Notes: generated by a model not told the origin, from the letters alone. A stretch of 44,939 nucleotides of DNA from an uncultured Clostridia bacterium (GCA_947625225.1 CANQNQ010000010.1:1-44939); one strand, 5' to 3'. Shown: positions 16,397-25,716, numbered from the stretch's first letter. Program-made: numbers and translations.

Positions 16397-17752
16397 ATGT
16401 CGGATTTGATCGCCATAAGCGGGCAGAACGGTACGCTGACGGTTTCCTCGGCGGTGTTGGTCCTCATCTATGTGCAGGCGGCGTTGGTTGCGCTGTCGCT
16501 TTTGGCATTTTTGTTTTTGATGTTGCGCAAGTTCTTTTTGAAGAGCGGCAGGCAGGACATCGTGGTGTGCAGGACGGTTACGTCGCTCGGCGGCCGCCCG
16601 CTTTCCATATCCGTCGACCCCTCCAAGGCAAAGCAGAAGTTTGCCGTGGGCGACAGGTTTGAGCATTTCGGGCTTGTCGTCACCGCCGCATTCGAGGATG
16701 GCGACAGGCAGGTGGACTCCTTCGCGGTGGACCCGCCCGACATGGATTCGGCGGGCGTGAAGGCGGTGATCGTGCGCTACGAGGGCCTCTCGGCGGTCTA
16801 TCACATCGAGGTGGAACAGGCGGCGATGGAGCGTTTTCCCATTGCGCTCACGTTGGACGCAACGGCGGCGCGCAGGCAGTTCGCGGTCGGCGAGGCGTTT
16901 GACGACGGCGGACTGAGGGTATATATGGAATACAATATAGAGCCGTACACCGAGGAGACTTACGCCTTTACGGCGGAGGCGCCGGATATGTACTCGGCGG
17001 GCGAAAAGTACGTGTATGTGCGCTGCGGCGGCTTTGTGGAGAGCTACGTGATAACCGTGACGGATGGGGAAGCGCAGCCATACGACTATGACGAAGAGCC
17101 CTATGACGAGGAGTCTTACGACGCGTCCTACAACGAGGCTACATATGATGATACCGCATGGGATGTGACGGCGGACGTCGCAGAGGACGTTGCAGCGGAG
17201 GAGATTTCCGCGCCCGCAGAAGTCGCAGACGACACCGTGCTGAGGCTGGATCGCAGTTTCACCGCGCGCCTTGCGCAATCAAGCGATTTGACCAAATCCT
17301 ACTATTCAACCATCAAAAATGAGCTTTTAAGTTACGAAAACGTAAAATCACGCGTCAGTTGGAAGCGCGAAACATACAAAATAGACGGCGCTCAGGTGGC
17401 AAAGCTCAGTTTCCGTGGCGACACGCTTTGTCTGTCCCTGCCACTTGATCCCGCCGAGTATGCGGGCACTCGCTACAAAGTGGAGGATATGTCCTCAAAC
17501 AAGTCGGGCGAGGAAACGCCGTGCATGCTGCGCATAAAAAACGAGAAGAGGCTGCGCCTCAGCTTTGACCTCATCGCGCGCGTCATGCAGGAGCGCGGCG
17601 CGGACAGGACGGAGACTGCAAGCGTCGATTATTTTGAGCCGTACCGCAGCGACGAGCAATTGCTCCGCGCGGGACTGATACGGCGCGAGTTCAAGTCCAA
17701 GCAAGAGGAAAACAGCGTGTTTGCAAAGGGCAAAGCGTCTACGGAGGACTAG
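16397..17752 (+). CDS. membrane protein with Ig-like domains and a conserved uncharacterised C-terminal domain
   Basis: 451 residues from the ATG at 16397, which is preceded by GAGGCAGG; an in-frame ATG at 16340 is too close to the inferred transcription start. A membrane segment lies near 18-45. Two domains resembling bacterial Ig-like group 3 follow, roughly 60-135 and 140-220, each opening with a DPSKAKQKFAVGD- or DATAARRQFAVGE-type segment. A strongly acidic Asp/Glu/Tyr linker lies near 225-285. The C-terminal domain (near 290-440, with LKSYYSTIKNELLSYENVKSRVSWK-like content and LCLSLPLDPAEYAGTRYKVED) is one I know as recurring in Firmicutes proteins without assigned function. The next gene starts 1 nt after its stop, so it belongs to the pilus operon; a scaffold or regulatory role is inferred only from that. 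Confidence 0.85.
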   Translation: MSDLIAISGQNGTLTVSSAVLVLIYVQAALVALSLLAFLFLMLRKFFLKSGRQDIVVCRTVTSLGGRPLSISVDPSKAKQKFAVGDRFEHFGLVVTAAFEDGDRQVDSFAVDPPDMDSAGVKAVIVRYEGLSAVYHIEVEQAAMERFPIALTLDATAARRQFAVGEAFDDGGLRVYMEYNIEPYTEETYAFTAEAPDMYSAGEKYVYVRCGGFVESYVITVTDGEAQPYDYDEEPYDEESYDASYNEATYDDTAWDVTADVAEDVAAEEISAPAEVADDTVLRLDRSFTARLAQSSDLTKSYYSTIKNELLSYENVKSRVSWKRETYKIDGAQVAKLSFRGDTLCLSLPLDPAEYAGTRYKVEDMSSNKSGEETPCMLRIKNEKRLRLSFDLIARVMQERGADRTETASVDYFEPYRSDEQLLRAGLIRREFKSKQEENSVFAKGKASTED

Positions 17753-17753
17753 T

Positions 17754-19799
17754 ATGCAAAAGCTCAGACATGAAAAGATACTTATCGTGGACGATTCCGA
17801 GATGAATCGCGCCATACTTGCGGACATGCTGTCCGACGAGTATGACGTGACGGAGGCGGAGGACGGCGAGGAAGCGTTGGAAGTGCTCAAAAACAAGGGC
17901 GCGGAATTTTCGCTTGTGTTGCTTGACATCGTCATGCCCAAAAAGAACGGCTTCGACGTGCTATCCGAGATGAACCGCACCCGCCTCATAGAGGATTTGC
18001 CCGTCATCATGGTGTCCGCCGAGACCGCTTCCGCGCAGATAGAAAAGGCGTACGAGCTGGGCGCAACGGACTTCATTATGCGTCCTTTTGACGCGTCCAT
18101 TGTCCATCGCCGCGTGGTCAACACAATCTTCTTGTACGCCAAACAGAGAAAACTGCTCAACGTCATAGAGGAGCAGATCTCCGAAAAGGAGCAGAACAGC
18201 AGCATGATGGTGGACATCCTCAGCCATATCGTGGAGTTCAGAAACGGCGAAAGCGGCCTGCATATCCTCCACGTGCGCACCATCACCGAGCTGTTGCTGC
18301 GCTGCCTTGCGCGCAAGACGGACCGCTACAAGCTGACGGAGGAAAATATATCCGTCATAAGCATGGCGTCCGCGCTGCACGACATAGGCAAGATAGGCAT
18401 AGACGACAAGATACTCAACAAGCCCGGCAGGCTCACGCCGGAGGAGTTCGCCCTTATGAAGGAGCACAGCGTCATCGGCGCAAACATGCTTGAGGGTCTG
18501 TCCGCGCACAGGGAGGCGGTGCTGGTCAGGCGCGCCTACGAGATATGCCGCTGGCATCACGAGCGTTGGGACGGCAAGGGCTATCCCGATGGGCTCAAGG
18601 GGGACGAGATCCCCATCTGTGCGCAGATAGTCGCGCTGGCGGACGTGTACGACGCGCTGACCAGCGTAAGGGTATACAAGCCGCCCATCCCTCCCGAAGA
18701 GGCCAAGCGCATGATAATGGAAGGGCAGTGCGGCGCGTTCAATCCGCTCATTCTGGAATGTCTTGAGGAGGAATTCGAGCAGATAAAGGACGCAGTGTCT
18801 CACGGCGCGGGCGAAAAGGCGGCGAGGCGGGAGATACGTCGCTTTGCGGACGCAGCGCTGCATTCAAAGGCGATAAGCGCCTCCGAGCGCACGCTGAGAT
18901 TGCTTGACTACGAGCGCATGAAGTACGCGTTTTACGCGGAACTTACAGAGGAAATTCAGTTTGAATACAAGGTGGACGACAACCTGCTGGTGTTCTCCTC
19001 TGCGGGCGCAAAAAAGCTGGGAGTGGCAAACGAGATAGTCAATCCCGAGACCAACAGCCGCCTCAAGGAGCAGCTCGGGCAGGATTGGTTCAGGCAGCTC
19101 AGGGGATTTTTGAGAGAAACCTCGCCGGACGCCCCCGATTGCCGCTACGAGTGCGAGTTGGCGATAGGCGGCAACCTGCGCTGGTACAGCGTGATAATGC
19201 GCGCCATATGGACGGATGACGTTTCGCCCTCCATCGAGAGCGTGATCGGCAAGCTGGTGGACGTGCACGACACGCATATGGCGATGAGTGAGTTGAAGGA
19301 AAAGTCCATCCGCGACCCGCTGACGGGTCTGCTCAACCGCGAGGGATTGGACGAGGAGCTGTCCAACAAGTTTGTGCAATTCCCGGAGCGCAAGTACGCG
19401 GTGGCGGTGTTCGATATAGACGACTTCAAGAGCGCCAACGACGTCTACGGGCATCAATTCGGCGACAAGGTGCTGCGTGAAATTGCCGAGAGGCTTATCC
19501 ACGCCACCCGCATGCACGATCTCTGCGCGCGCATTGGCGGAGACGAGTTCCTCATCGTGTTCGACTACGACATGGGCGACATACGCGCCATCGTCGCGCG
19601 TGTTTTCAAGACGTTGTGCGGCGCGGTGGACGACTTCGATCTGACCGTCAGCATGGGCGTCGCCGAGATGACGGAGCCGACGGAAAGATACGAACAATTG
19701 TTCCATAAAGCCGACCTTGCTCTGTACGTGTCCAAAAATTCCGGCAAGGCGACATACAACTTTTACGACGATTCTATGGAAACGGGCTCAGCGGGTTGA
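17754..19799 (+). CDS. response regulator with HD-GYP, PAS-like and GGDEF domains (c-di-GMP turnover)
   Basis: 681 residues. Domain order is a receiver (5-125, phospho-acceptor Asp58 in LLDIVMPKKNG), HD-GYP (about 150-340, with His209-Asp210 in HDIGKIG and HHERWDGKGYP at 268-278), a PAS-like region (about 385-500), and GGDEF (about 515-675, GGDEF at 595-599). Both catalytic motifs are intact, so the protein could make and break c-di-GMP. An I-site RMHD (586-589) sits five residues before GGDEF, allowing product inhibition. GGAGGA precedes the start. The next genes encode an Hpt protein and a PilB with a c-di-GMP-binding domain, so it most likely sets c-di-GMP for pilus control. Which activity dominates cannot be read from sequence. 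Confidence 0.95.
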   Translation: MQKLRHEKILIVDDSEMNRAILADMLSDEYDVTEAEDGEEALEVLKNKGAEFSLVLLDIVMPKKNGFDVLSEMNRTRLIEDLPVIMVSAETASAQIEKAYELGATDFIMRPFDASIVHRRVVNTIFLYAKQRKLLNVIEEQISEKEQNSSMMVDILSHIVEFRNGESGLHILHVRTITELLLRCLARKTDRYKLTEENISVISMASALHDIGKIGIDDKILNKPGRLTPEEFALMKEHSVIGANMLEGLSAHREAVLVRRAYEICRWHHERWDGKGYPDGLKGDEIPICAQIVALADVYDALTSVRVYKPPIPPEEAKRMIMEGQCGAFNPLILECLEEEFEQIKDAVSHGAGEKAARREIRRFADAALHSKAISASERTLRLLDYERMKYAFYAELTEEIQFEYKVDDNLLVFSSAGAKKLGVANEIVNPETNSRLKEQLGQDWFRQLRGFLRETSPDAPDCRYECELAIGGNLRWYSVIMRAIWTDDVSPSIESVIGKLVDVHDTHMAMSELKEKSIRDPLTGLLNREGLDEELSNKFVQFPERKYAVAVFDIDDFKSANDVYGHQFGDKVLREIAERLIHATRMHDLCARIGGDEFLIVFDYDMGDIRAIVARVFKTLCGAVDDFDLTVSMGVAEMTEPTERYEQLFHKADLALYVSKNSGKATYNFYDDSMETGSAG

Positions 19800-19871
19800 A
19801 CCGCAAAAGCGCGTTTATAGATATAAAACAGCGGCATAAACTGCCGAATATGCAAAAAAAGGAGAGGCAAC

Positions 19872-20234
19872 ATGACCATCGAACAATGTTACGACGCGCT
19901 TGGCGGCGACTATGCGGACGTCATAGGCAGACTAAAATCGGAGAGGCTTGTGCAGAAATTTGTGCTTAAATTCACCTCCGACGGCAGCTACCGACTGCTT
20001 AAGGATTCGCTTGCCGAGGGCAACGTCGAGGAGGCTTTCAGGGCGGCGCACACCATCAAGGGCATGTGCCAGAATCTCAGCTTCACGCGGCTGGCTAAGT
20101 CGTCGTCGGCGCTGACGGAAGCCTTGCGTGCGGGGGACGCGGAGGGCGCAAAGGCGCTTGTCCCCGCAGTTGACGAAGACTACGCCCTCACCGTGCAGGC
20201 GATTGCCGGCTTCGCAGACAGCATAGGCGCGTAA
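19872..20234 (+). CDS. histidine phosphotransfer (Hpt) protein
   Basis: A 120-residue stand-alone Hpt domain with phospho-accepting His60 in AAHTIKGMCQNLSF, within a predicted four-helix bundle. GGAGAGG precedes the ATG. Hpt proteins carry phosphate between receiver domains of hybrid kinases and response regulators. The gene lies directly after the REC/HD-GYP/GGDEF regulator. The window also encodes a hybrid kinase (29356-32448) with two receivers and no Hpt of its own, so this is its likely missing relay piece. The 72-nt gap before it holds a small CGGCA-TAAAC-TGCCG hairpin. Confidence 0.9.
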   Translation: MTIEQCYDALGGDYADVIGRLKSERLVQKFVLKFTSDGSYRLLKDSLAEGNVEEAFRAAHTIKGMCQNLSFTRLAKSSSALTEALRAGDAEGAKALVPAVDEDYALTVQAIAGFADSIGA

Positions 20235-20270
20235 TGGCGCGCAAAATCCAATTCCGCAAGGAGTAAAGCA

Positions 20271-21971
20271 ATGGAATATTTTCGCCTGGGGGACATACTC
20301 GTAAAAAACGGCGCGATAACGCAGGAACAGCTTGAGCGCGCGCTCAAGGTGCAAAAGGACAGGCACGAGAGGCTTGGCACTATCCTTATTGAGGAGGGGA
20401 TAATCAACGAGCAGTTGCTCATCGAGACCCTCCAGATGCAGCTCGGCATAGATTTTGTCGACCTCACCAAGGTGCGCATACCCGTGGAGCTTGCCTCCGT
20501 CGTGCCCAAAAACATAGCGCGCAGGCACAGTGTGGTGCCCGTCCGTCTGGAGCGCGACGAGCTGACCCTTGCCATGGCGGACCCGCTCAACTTTGTCGCG
20601 GTGGAGGAGGTCAGGACGGCTACGCGCAAGCGCGTCATCCCCAAGATAGCCACCGCCGACGCCGTAAACAAGGCGATCGCCACGCTGTACGGCAACGAGG
20701 GCGTCGCGCGCGCCATCGAGGAGATGCGCAGCGACCCAGGTATGCGTGAAGCGCCCCTCCCCACACGTCCTCGCAGCGAGGAAGTGGCGGACGACGGCGG
20801 ACAGCAATACGCGCCCGCGGTGCGACTTGTCAACTCCATACTCGAACGCGCCGCCAACGAGCGCGCCAGCGATATACATGTTGAACCCCGCGCGGAGGGA
20901 GTGGTCATACGCATGCGCGTGGACGGCAAACTGCGCACGGTGCTCACCGTCCCCGACGACCTCAAGCGCACGGTGGTCTCCCGCCTCAAGATAATGGGAG
21001 GCATGGACATCGCGGAATCCCGCGTGCCGCAGGACGGCAGGGCGAATGTGCTGGTGAAGGGGCGCAGCATAGACCTGCGCATATCCACCATCCCCGCGAT
21101 GTACGGCGAGAAGGCGGTCATACGTCTGCTGGACAAATCCGCTCAGCTGACGGACGCGCGCGCCATAGGGCTTGAGGGCGAAAACATCAAAAAATATCAA
21201 CAACTGCTTGGTTGCGCGCACGGAATGATACTCATCGTCGGACCCACAGGCTCCGGCAAATCCTCCACGATGTACGCAATGATACGTTCGCTCAACACGG
21301 ACGAAGTCAATCTCGTCACGCTTGAAAATCCCGTCGAGTACGACATAGACGGCGTCACGCAGGTACAGATAAACGAAAAGACGGGCATGACCTTCGCGGG
21401 TGGCTTGCGCGCCATACTCAGGCAGGATCCCGACATAATCGCAGTGGGCGAGATACGCGACAGCGAGACGGCGGAGATAGCTATCCGCTCGGCGATCACG
21501 GGACACCTCGTGCTGTCCACGGTGCACACGGGCGACGCGCTTTCGGCGATAGACCGCCTTGTGGACATAGGCGTCGCGCCGTATATGATATCCGACGCGC
21601 TGGACGGCGTTATATCACAGCGACTCGTGCGCCGCATCTGCCCCCACTGCAAGGAGGCGTATATCCCCACTCCCGAACAGCTTGCGGCGATAGGCTGCAA
21701 AAAGGACGAAAAGGTGCGCTTCTACCGCGGCAAGGGCTGCCCGCAGTGCTACCATACGGGATATCTGGGGCGCACGGCGGCGTTTGAGATACTCATCGTC
21801 GACAAGCCGCTCAAGCGCGCCATCGCGGCGGGCACTCACTCCGAACTGCTGGACGAGTACCTGCGCAAAGGCAAATTCTCGCCCCTCAAAAACGACTGTC
21901 GCAGGCTGGTGCTTGCGGGCGTAACGTCGCTTGAAGAGGCACTGAGCGTGCTTAACGAAACGATACAGTAA
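20271..21971 (+). CDS. pilB: type IV pilus extension ATPase PilB with N-terminal MshEN domain
   Basis: Powers pilin polymerisation as a cytoplasmic hexamer. The 566 residues include an N-terminal MshEN domain whose two 24-residue motifs start at Arg5 and Arg34. Each shows RLG, then Gly at position 10, Leu at 17 and 21, and Gln at 24, and they are separated by the expected five residues. This domain binds c-di-GMP in MshE and related ATPases. The Walker A GPTGSGKSS has Lys330. The Walker B region reads IIAVGEIRDSETAE, and a zinc tetracysteine is formed by ICPHC and GCPQC near the C-terminus. AAGGAG precedes the start. The upstream c-di-GMP enzyme gives a direct regulatory link. Confidence 0.97.
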   Translation: MEYFRLGDILVKNGAITQEQLERALKVQKDRHERLGTILIEEGIINEQLLIETLQMQLGIDFVDLTKVRIPVELASVVPKNIARRHSVVPVRLERDELTLAMADPLNFVAVEEVRTATRKRVIPKIATADAVNKAIATLYGNEGVARAIEEMRSDPGMREAPLPTRPRSEEVADDGGQQYAPAVRLVNSILERAANERASDIHVEPRAEGVVIRMRVDGKLRTVLTVPDDLKRTVVSRLKIMGGMDIAESRVPQDGRANVLVKGRSIDLRISTIPAMYGEKAVIRLLDKSAQLTDARAIGLEGENIKKYQQLLGCAHGMILIVGPTGSGKSSTMYAMIRSLNTDEVNLVTLENPVEYDIDGVTQVQINEKTGMTFAGGLRAILRQDPDIIAVGEIRDSETAEIAIRSAITGHLVLSTVHTGDALSAIDRLVDIGVAPYMISDALDGVISQRLVRRICPHCKEAYIPTPEQLAAIGCKKDEKVRFYRGKGCPQCYHTGYLGRTAAFEILIVDKPLKRAIAAGTHSELLDEYLRKGKFSPLKNDCRRLVLAGVTSLEEALSVLNETIQ

Positions 21972-22042
21972 ATTACAAAAACAACAGTTGAAAACATCAA
22001 AACATACGGCTTAAATGCCCGGATTGCAAAAAGGAGCAAACT

Positions 22043-23089
22043 ATGCCCAAGGATCTTAACGTGTTGATAGGGACGGCGAAAACGTACGGCGCGTCGGACA
22101 TACACCTTGTAAAGGGGCTCAAGCCCGCCTTCAGAAAGGACGGCAAACTGCTGGGAGAAGGCGCGCCTCTTGCCGCAGAGGACTGCGAATTTTATGCGCG
22201 ACAACTTGCCGGCAAGGACTTTGAAAAGATAGCCAAGTGCGGGGAGCTGGACCTTGCCGCAACATTGGACGGCGTGCGTTGCCGCATCAATATATTCCGT
22301 CAGCAGGGCGCTTTTTCCATCGCGATACGTCTGCTTGCGGAAAAGATACCTCCGCTTGAGCTGTTGGGGCTGCCGTCCGCGGTGGCAAAACTGCCAAGGC
22401 TGAAAAACGGCATTGTGCTTGTCACCGGCGAAACCGGCTCCGGCAAATCCACCACGCTCGCCGCGCTGTTGGATTGCATCAACAAGTCGGAAAGCAAACA
22501 CATCATCACGCTGGAGGATCCCATAGAGTACATATATCAGCCCGAAAAATGCGTGATAAATCAGCGCGAGATAGGCAAGGACACCGCAAGCTACGCAAAC
22601 GGACTGCGCGCGGCGCTGAGGGAGGATCCCGACGTGATACTCATCGGCGAGATGCGCGACCTCGATACCATAGAGACCGCGCTTACCGCGGCGGAGACGG
22701 GGCACCTTGTGTTTGCCACGCTGCACACCAATTCGGCGGCGGATTCCATAGACCGCGTAGTGGATGTGTTCCCCGAGATGAGGCAGAAGCAGATACGCTT
22801 GCAACTGTCCACCACGCTGATGGCGGTGCTGTCCCAGCAGCTGTTGCCAAAAAAGGGAGGCGGCAGAGTCGCCGCGTGCGAGCTGATGATGGTGACCCCC
22901 GCCATACGCAACCTTATCCGTGAGGGCAAGACTCCGCAGATAGCAGGAGCGCTGTCCACCTCGGCAAGCGAAGGATCGGTCACGATGGACAACTCGATCA
23001 TTGCGCTGTATGCAAAACAGATCATATCCGCGGATGTAGCGAAAGAGGCGGCGCACGACGTCGAGTACGTGCGCAAACACGTGCGCTGA
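22043..23089 (+). CDS. pilT: type IV pilus retraction ATPase PilT
   Basis: Drives pilus disassembly and hence twitching or retraction. The 348-residue length is normal. The Walker A GETGSGKST has Lys135, DPDVILIGEMRDLDT is the Walker B region, TGHLVFATLHTNSAADSIDR is the His box, and the PilT-specific AIRNLIREGKTPQI is near the C-terminus. It lacks the MshEN and tetracysteine regions of PilB. AAGGAG precedes the start. It sits between pilB and pilC, so extension and retraction motors share one transcript. Confidence 0.97.
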   Translation: MPKDLNVLIGTAKTYGASDIHLVKGLKPAFRKDGKLLGEGAPLAAEDCEFYARQLAGKDFEKIAKCGELDLAATLDGVRCRINIFRQQGAFSIAIRLLAEKIPPLELLGLPSAVAKLPRLKNGIVLVTGETGSGKSTTLAALLDCINKSESKHIITLEDPIEYIYQPEKCVINQREIGKDTASYANGLRAALREDPDVILIGEMRDLDTIETALTAAETGHLVFATLHTNSAADSIDRVVDVFPEMRQKQIRLQLSTTLMAVLSQQLLPKKGGGRVAACELMMVTPAIRNLIREGKTPQIAGALSTSASEGSVTMDNSIIALYAKQIISADVAKEAAHDVEYVRKHVR

Positions 23090-23171
23090 ACCATAAACGC
23101 AACTTAAACTTGACAAAATAAGCATATAAACTGCACGATATGCGCAGAGCGACAAATCAAAAGGAGGTAGT

Positions 23172-24389
23172 ATGCAGACGTTCAAATACCGCGCGATCTC
23201 ACGCGACGGCACGTCGGTGGGCGGAGTCATCGAGGCGTATGACGAGTACGAAGCGATAGACGAGTTGCGCAAGACATGTTCCGTTGTGGAGTCCATCAAG
23301 CCCGTCAAACAGGCGCGTCGCGTGCACATTGACATCAACGAGCCGCTGTGGGTGACCAACAAGACGCTTGCAATGACCGCCAATCAATTTTGCATTATGC
23401 TAAAGGCGGGCCTCCCCATGACTCGCACCATAGAGCTCATCGCCCAACAGTGCGGCGACAGGCTGATGAAGCGCATACTGCTTGCGTGCGCCACGGACGT
23501 CGCGGCGGGCTACTCGCTGGCGGACAGTCTGGAGAAAAACAGCAAAAAGATACCCGCCGTATTTGTGGAGACCGTGCGCGCGGGCGAGAGTTCGGGCACG
23601 CTGGAGCAGTCCTTCAAGAGTCTGGAGGCGTACTACTCCCACGCGGACAAGACCGCAAAGAAGGTGCGCTCCGCGCTGACCTATCCGCTTATTGTGGTGG
23701 TGTTGGCGGTGGTGGTCATCGCGGTCATCATGACGGTGCTGGTGCCCACCATGACCGAGACGCTGCGCGGCATGGGCACGGAGCTTCCGCTCATAACGCG
23801 CATACTCATCGCCATCTCCGATTTCTTCAAAAATTGGTGGTATCTGGTGCTTATCGCGCTTGCGGCGATTATTTTGGCGCTGTACTTCTACGGCAGGACG
23901 GAGAAGGGCAAGCTGGCGTACTCCAAGATACGCCTCAAACTGCCCGTGATAGGCAAGATCGCGCGATATAACGCGGCGGCGCAGACGGCAAATACGCTTG
24001 CCACATTGCTTGCGGCCGGCATCCCCGTGACCCACGCGCTGGACATCGTCAGCCGAGTGGTGGACTTGCGCTGCGTGGGCAAGGAACTCAACGAGGCGAT
24101 AAGCAAGCTGGAGGGCGGCATGAGCCTTGGCGAGGCGCTGAAAGGATCGCAGTATCTGCCGCCTATGCTGGTGGAGATGATGACCATCGGCGAGTCCTCC
24201 GGTTCGCTGGAGGAGACCCTGCGCACGGTAGGGCTGTATTACTCGGAAGAGGCGATGAATGCGTCGGATTCCGCGCTTAAACTGCTTGAACCGGCGATAA
24301 CCATAGTGCTGGGCGTCATAGTGGGCTTCATTGTGATAGCCATCTACGTGCCCGTGTTTACGATGTCCTCAAACTCGGGGCTGATGTGA
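23172..24389 (+). CDS. pilC: type IV pilus inner-membrane platform protein PilC
   Basis: Membrane platform that couples the ATPases to pilin insertion. The 405 residues hold two GspF/PilC domains (about 68-190 and 270-395). The first contains LKAGLPMTRTIELIA and VRAGESSGTLEQSF, the second LLAAGIPVTHALDIV and TIGESSGSLEETLR. Three membrane segments lie near 170-195, 220-242 and 375-400. AAAGGAGGT precedes the ATG. It is followed by the pilin gene after a short gap. Confidence 0.97.
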   Translation: MQTFKYRAISRDGTSVGGVIEAYDEYEAIDELRKTCSVVESIKPVKQARRVHIDINEPLWVTNKTLAMTANQFCIMLKAGLPMTRTIELIAQQCGDRLMKRILLACATDVAAGYSLADSLEKNSKKIPAVFVETVRAGESSGTLEQSFKSLEAYYSHADKTAKKVRSALTYPLIVVVLAVVVIAVIMTVLVPTMTETLRGMGTELPLITRILIAISDFFKNWWYLVLIALAAIILALYFYGRTEKGKLAYSKIRLKLPVIGKIARYNAAAQTANTLATLLAAGIPVTHALDIVSRVVDLRCVGKELNEAISKLEGGMSLGEALKGSQYLPPMLVEMMTIGESSGSLEETLRTVGLYYSEEAMNASDSALKLLEPAITIVLGVIVGFIVIAIYVPVFTMSSNSGLM

Positions 24390-24457
24390 AAACAACGTCG
24401 CGTGCGCGACGAATATATATAAGGAATAAGAAAATGACAGCTTTCAGGAGAAATGTT

Positions 24458-24889
24458 ATGCTTCAAACCAAAAGATCCAAAAAAGGCTTTACGCTTGCAG
24501 AACTTCTCATCGTTGTTGCGATCATCTCGGTGCTGACCGCCATCGCGGTCCCCATCTTCGTGACTCAGCTCAACAAGGTAGACAAGACGGCAAAGGACGC
24601 CAACGCCAACGCTGTGCGCAGCGTAGCGGTGTCCGAGATACTCTCGGATCCCGCAACATATTTGACCGCAGATTATATGGTCGAAGGGAAGTATGTGTGG
24701 TGCGCCTATGCCAAGATAAGCGCCAGCGGCGAAATGCTCGAGATTTTGATCAGTAAGAATGGTGACACTGTGCCCGATAGCAATTATATAAAGCCGAGCG
24801 CTGAATCGAAAGAAACTGAAAAGACGGACGACGACGGCAATCGCTATGTGTCGCTGTACATAACCGACCTCACAGTCACAGCGGGCTGA
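24458..24889 (+). CDS. pilA: type IV pilin (probable major subunit)
   Basis: A 143-residue prepilin with a short basic leader MLQTKRSKKG cut before FTLAELLIVVAIISVLTAI. It has Phe at +1 and Glu at +5 of the mature protein, the classical type IV signature for PilD cleavage and N-methylation. The hydrophobic helix is followed by a polar globular part ending in VSLYITDLTVTAG. The start at 24458 is preferred because AGGAG lies seven bases upstream and gives a typical leader; ATG 24434 and GTG 24386 are in frame but give long leaders. Its place between pilC and pilD marks it as the major subunit. Confidence 0.92.
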   Translation: MLQTKRSKKGFTLAELLIVVAIISVLTAIAVPIFVTQLNKVDKTAKDANANAVRSVAVSEILSDPATYLTADYMVEGKYVWCAYAKISASGEMLEILISKNGDTVPDSNYIKPSAESKETEKTDDDGNRYVSLYITDLTVTAG

Positions 24890-24924
24890 GCGGCTTTGCC
24901 GTACAACTTTGGGCAGGAGGCGGC

Positions 24925-25716
24925 ATGAGCATCGATTTGCCACTGAGCGCGGACATCTACATAGGCATAATTTTGTTCTGCTTTGGCGCATGTATGGGCA
25001 GTTTTGTTGCCTGCGCGGCGGATAGGTATGCCAAAAAGGAGAGTCTGGGCGGCCGCAGTCATTGCGACAGTTGCGGCGCCAAGCTGGGCGCGCTTGAGCT
25101 GATACCCATATTCAGCTACCTCTGCCTCAAGGGCAAATGCCGCAAGTGCGGCGCGCGTATACCCGTGGACTGTTTGCTTGCGGAGATCGCGATGGCGATG
25201 GCATACCTCGCGGTATACCTGTACGGCGGCGTAAGTGTGGTGACGGCGGAGTATCTGCTGCTTGTCACCGCGCTGATGGCGGTCGCGCTTATAGACAGCC
25301 GCACCACGGAGATCCCCGACGGGCTTATAGTGTTCGGACTGGTCGTCTACCTCGCCTTCCTCTATCCGCACGGCGATTGGGAGGCGCGTATAGCGGACGG
25401 CGTGTGGGGCGCGCTGGCGTACGGCGGCGGAATGATGCTTATATCCCTTGTGCTGGACGTCGTGCTCAAGCGCGAGTCGCTGGGCGGCGGCGATATAAAG
25501 CTGTTTGCGATGCTGGGACTGTACACGGGACTTGTTGGCGGACTTATAATGCTGCTGTGCTCAAGCTTTATTGGGCTTGCTACGGCGGCGGCGGGAAGCA
25601 AGGGCGGCAAGGGCGCCGAGATACCCTTCGGACCCGCAATAGCGGCAGGCGCGATAGTGGCGCTGCTGCTTGGACAGCTGATCACGGACATGTATGTGTC
25701 CCTGTTGATCAAATAA
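24925..25716 (+). CDS. pilD: prepilin peptidase / N-methyltransferase PilD
   Basis: A 263-residue integral membrane aspartic peptidase (A24). It starts with a membrane segment and GACMGSFV, then two cytoplasmic CxxC pairs (HCDSC and KCRKCG) that form the zinc-stabilised loop of the methylating type. The active-site Asp residues lie in ALIDSRTTEIPD and GGGDIKLF. About eight membrane segments are predicted. It should process the pilin encoded just upstream and the four pilin-like proteins encoded at 32550-34420. AGGAGG precedes the start. Confidence 0.96.
   Translation: MSIDLPLSADIYIGIILFCFGACMGSFVACAADRYAKKESLGGRSHCDSCGAKLGALELIPIFSYLCLKGKCRKCGARIPVDCLLAEIAMAMAYLAVYLYGGVSVVTAEYLLLVTALMAVALIDSRTTEIPDGLIVFGLVVYLAFLYPHGDWEARIADGVWGALAYGGGMMLISLVLDVVLKRESLGGGDIKLFAMLGLYTGLVGGLIMLLCSSFIGLATAAAGSKGGKGAEIPFGPAIAAGAIVALLLGQLITDMYVSLLIK

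Noticed and set aside
19932..21527. 531-codon antisense frame over hpt and pilB.
   Set aside because: Shadow of pilB; His/Arg/Val-rich translation without a family.
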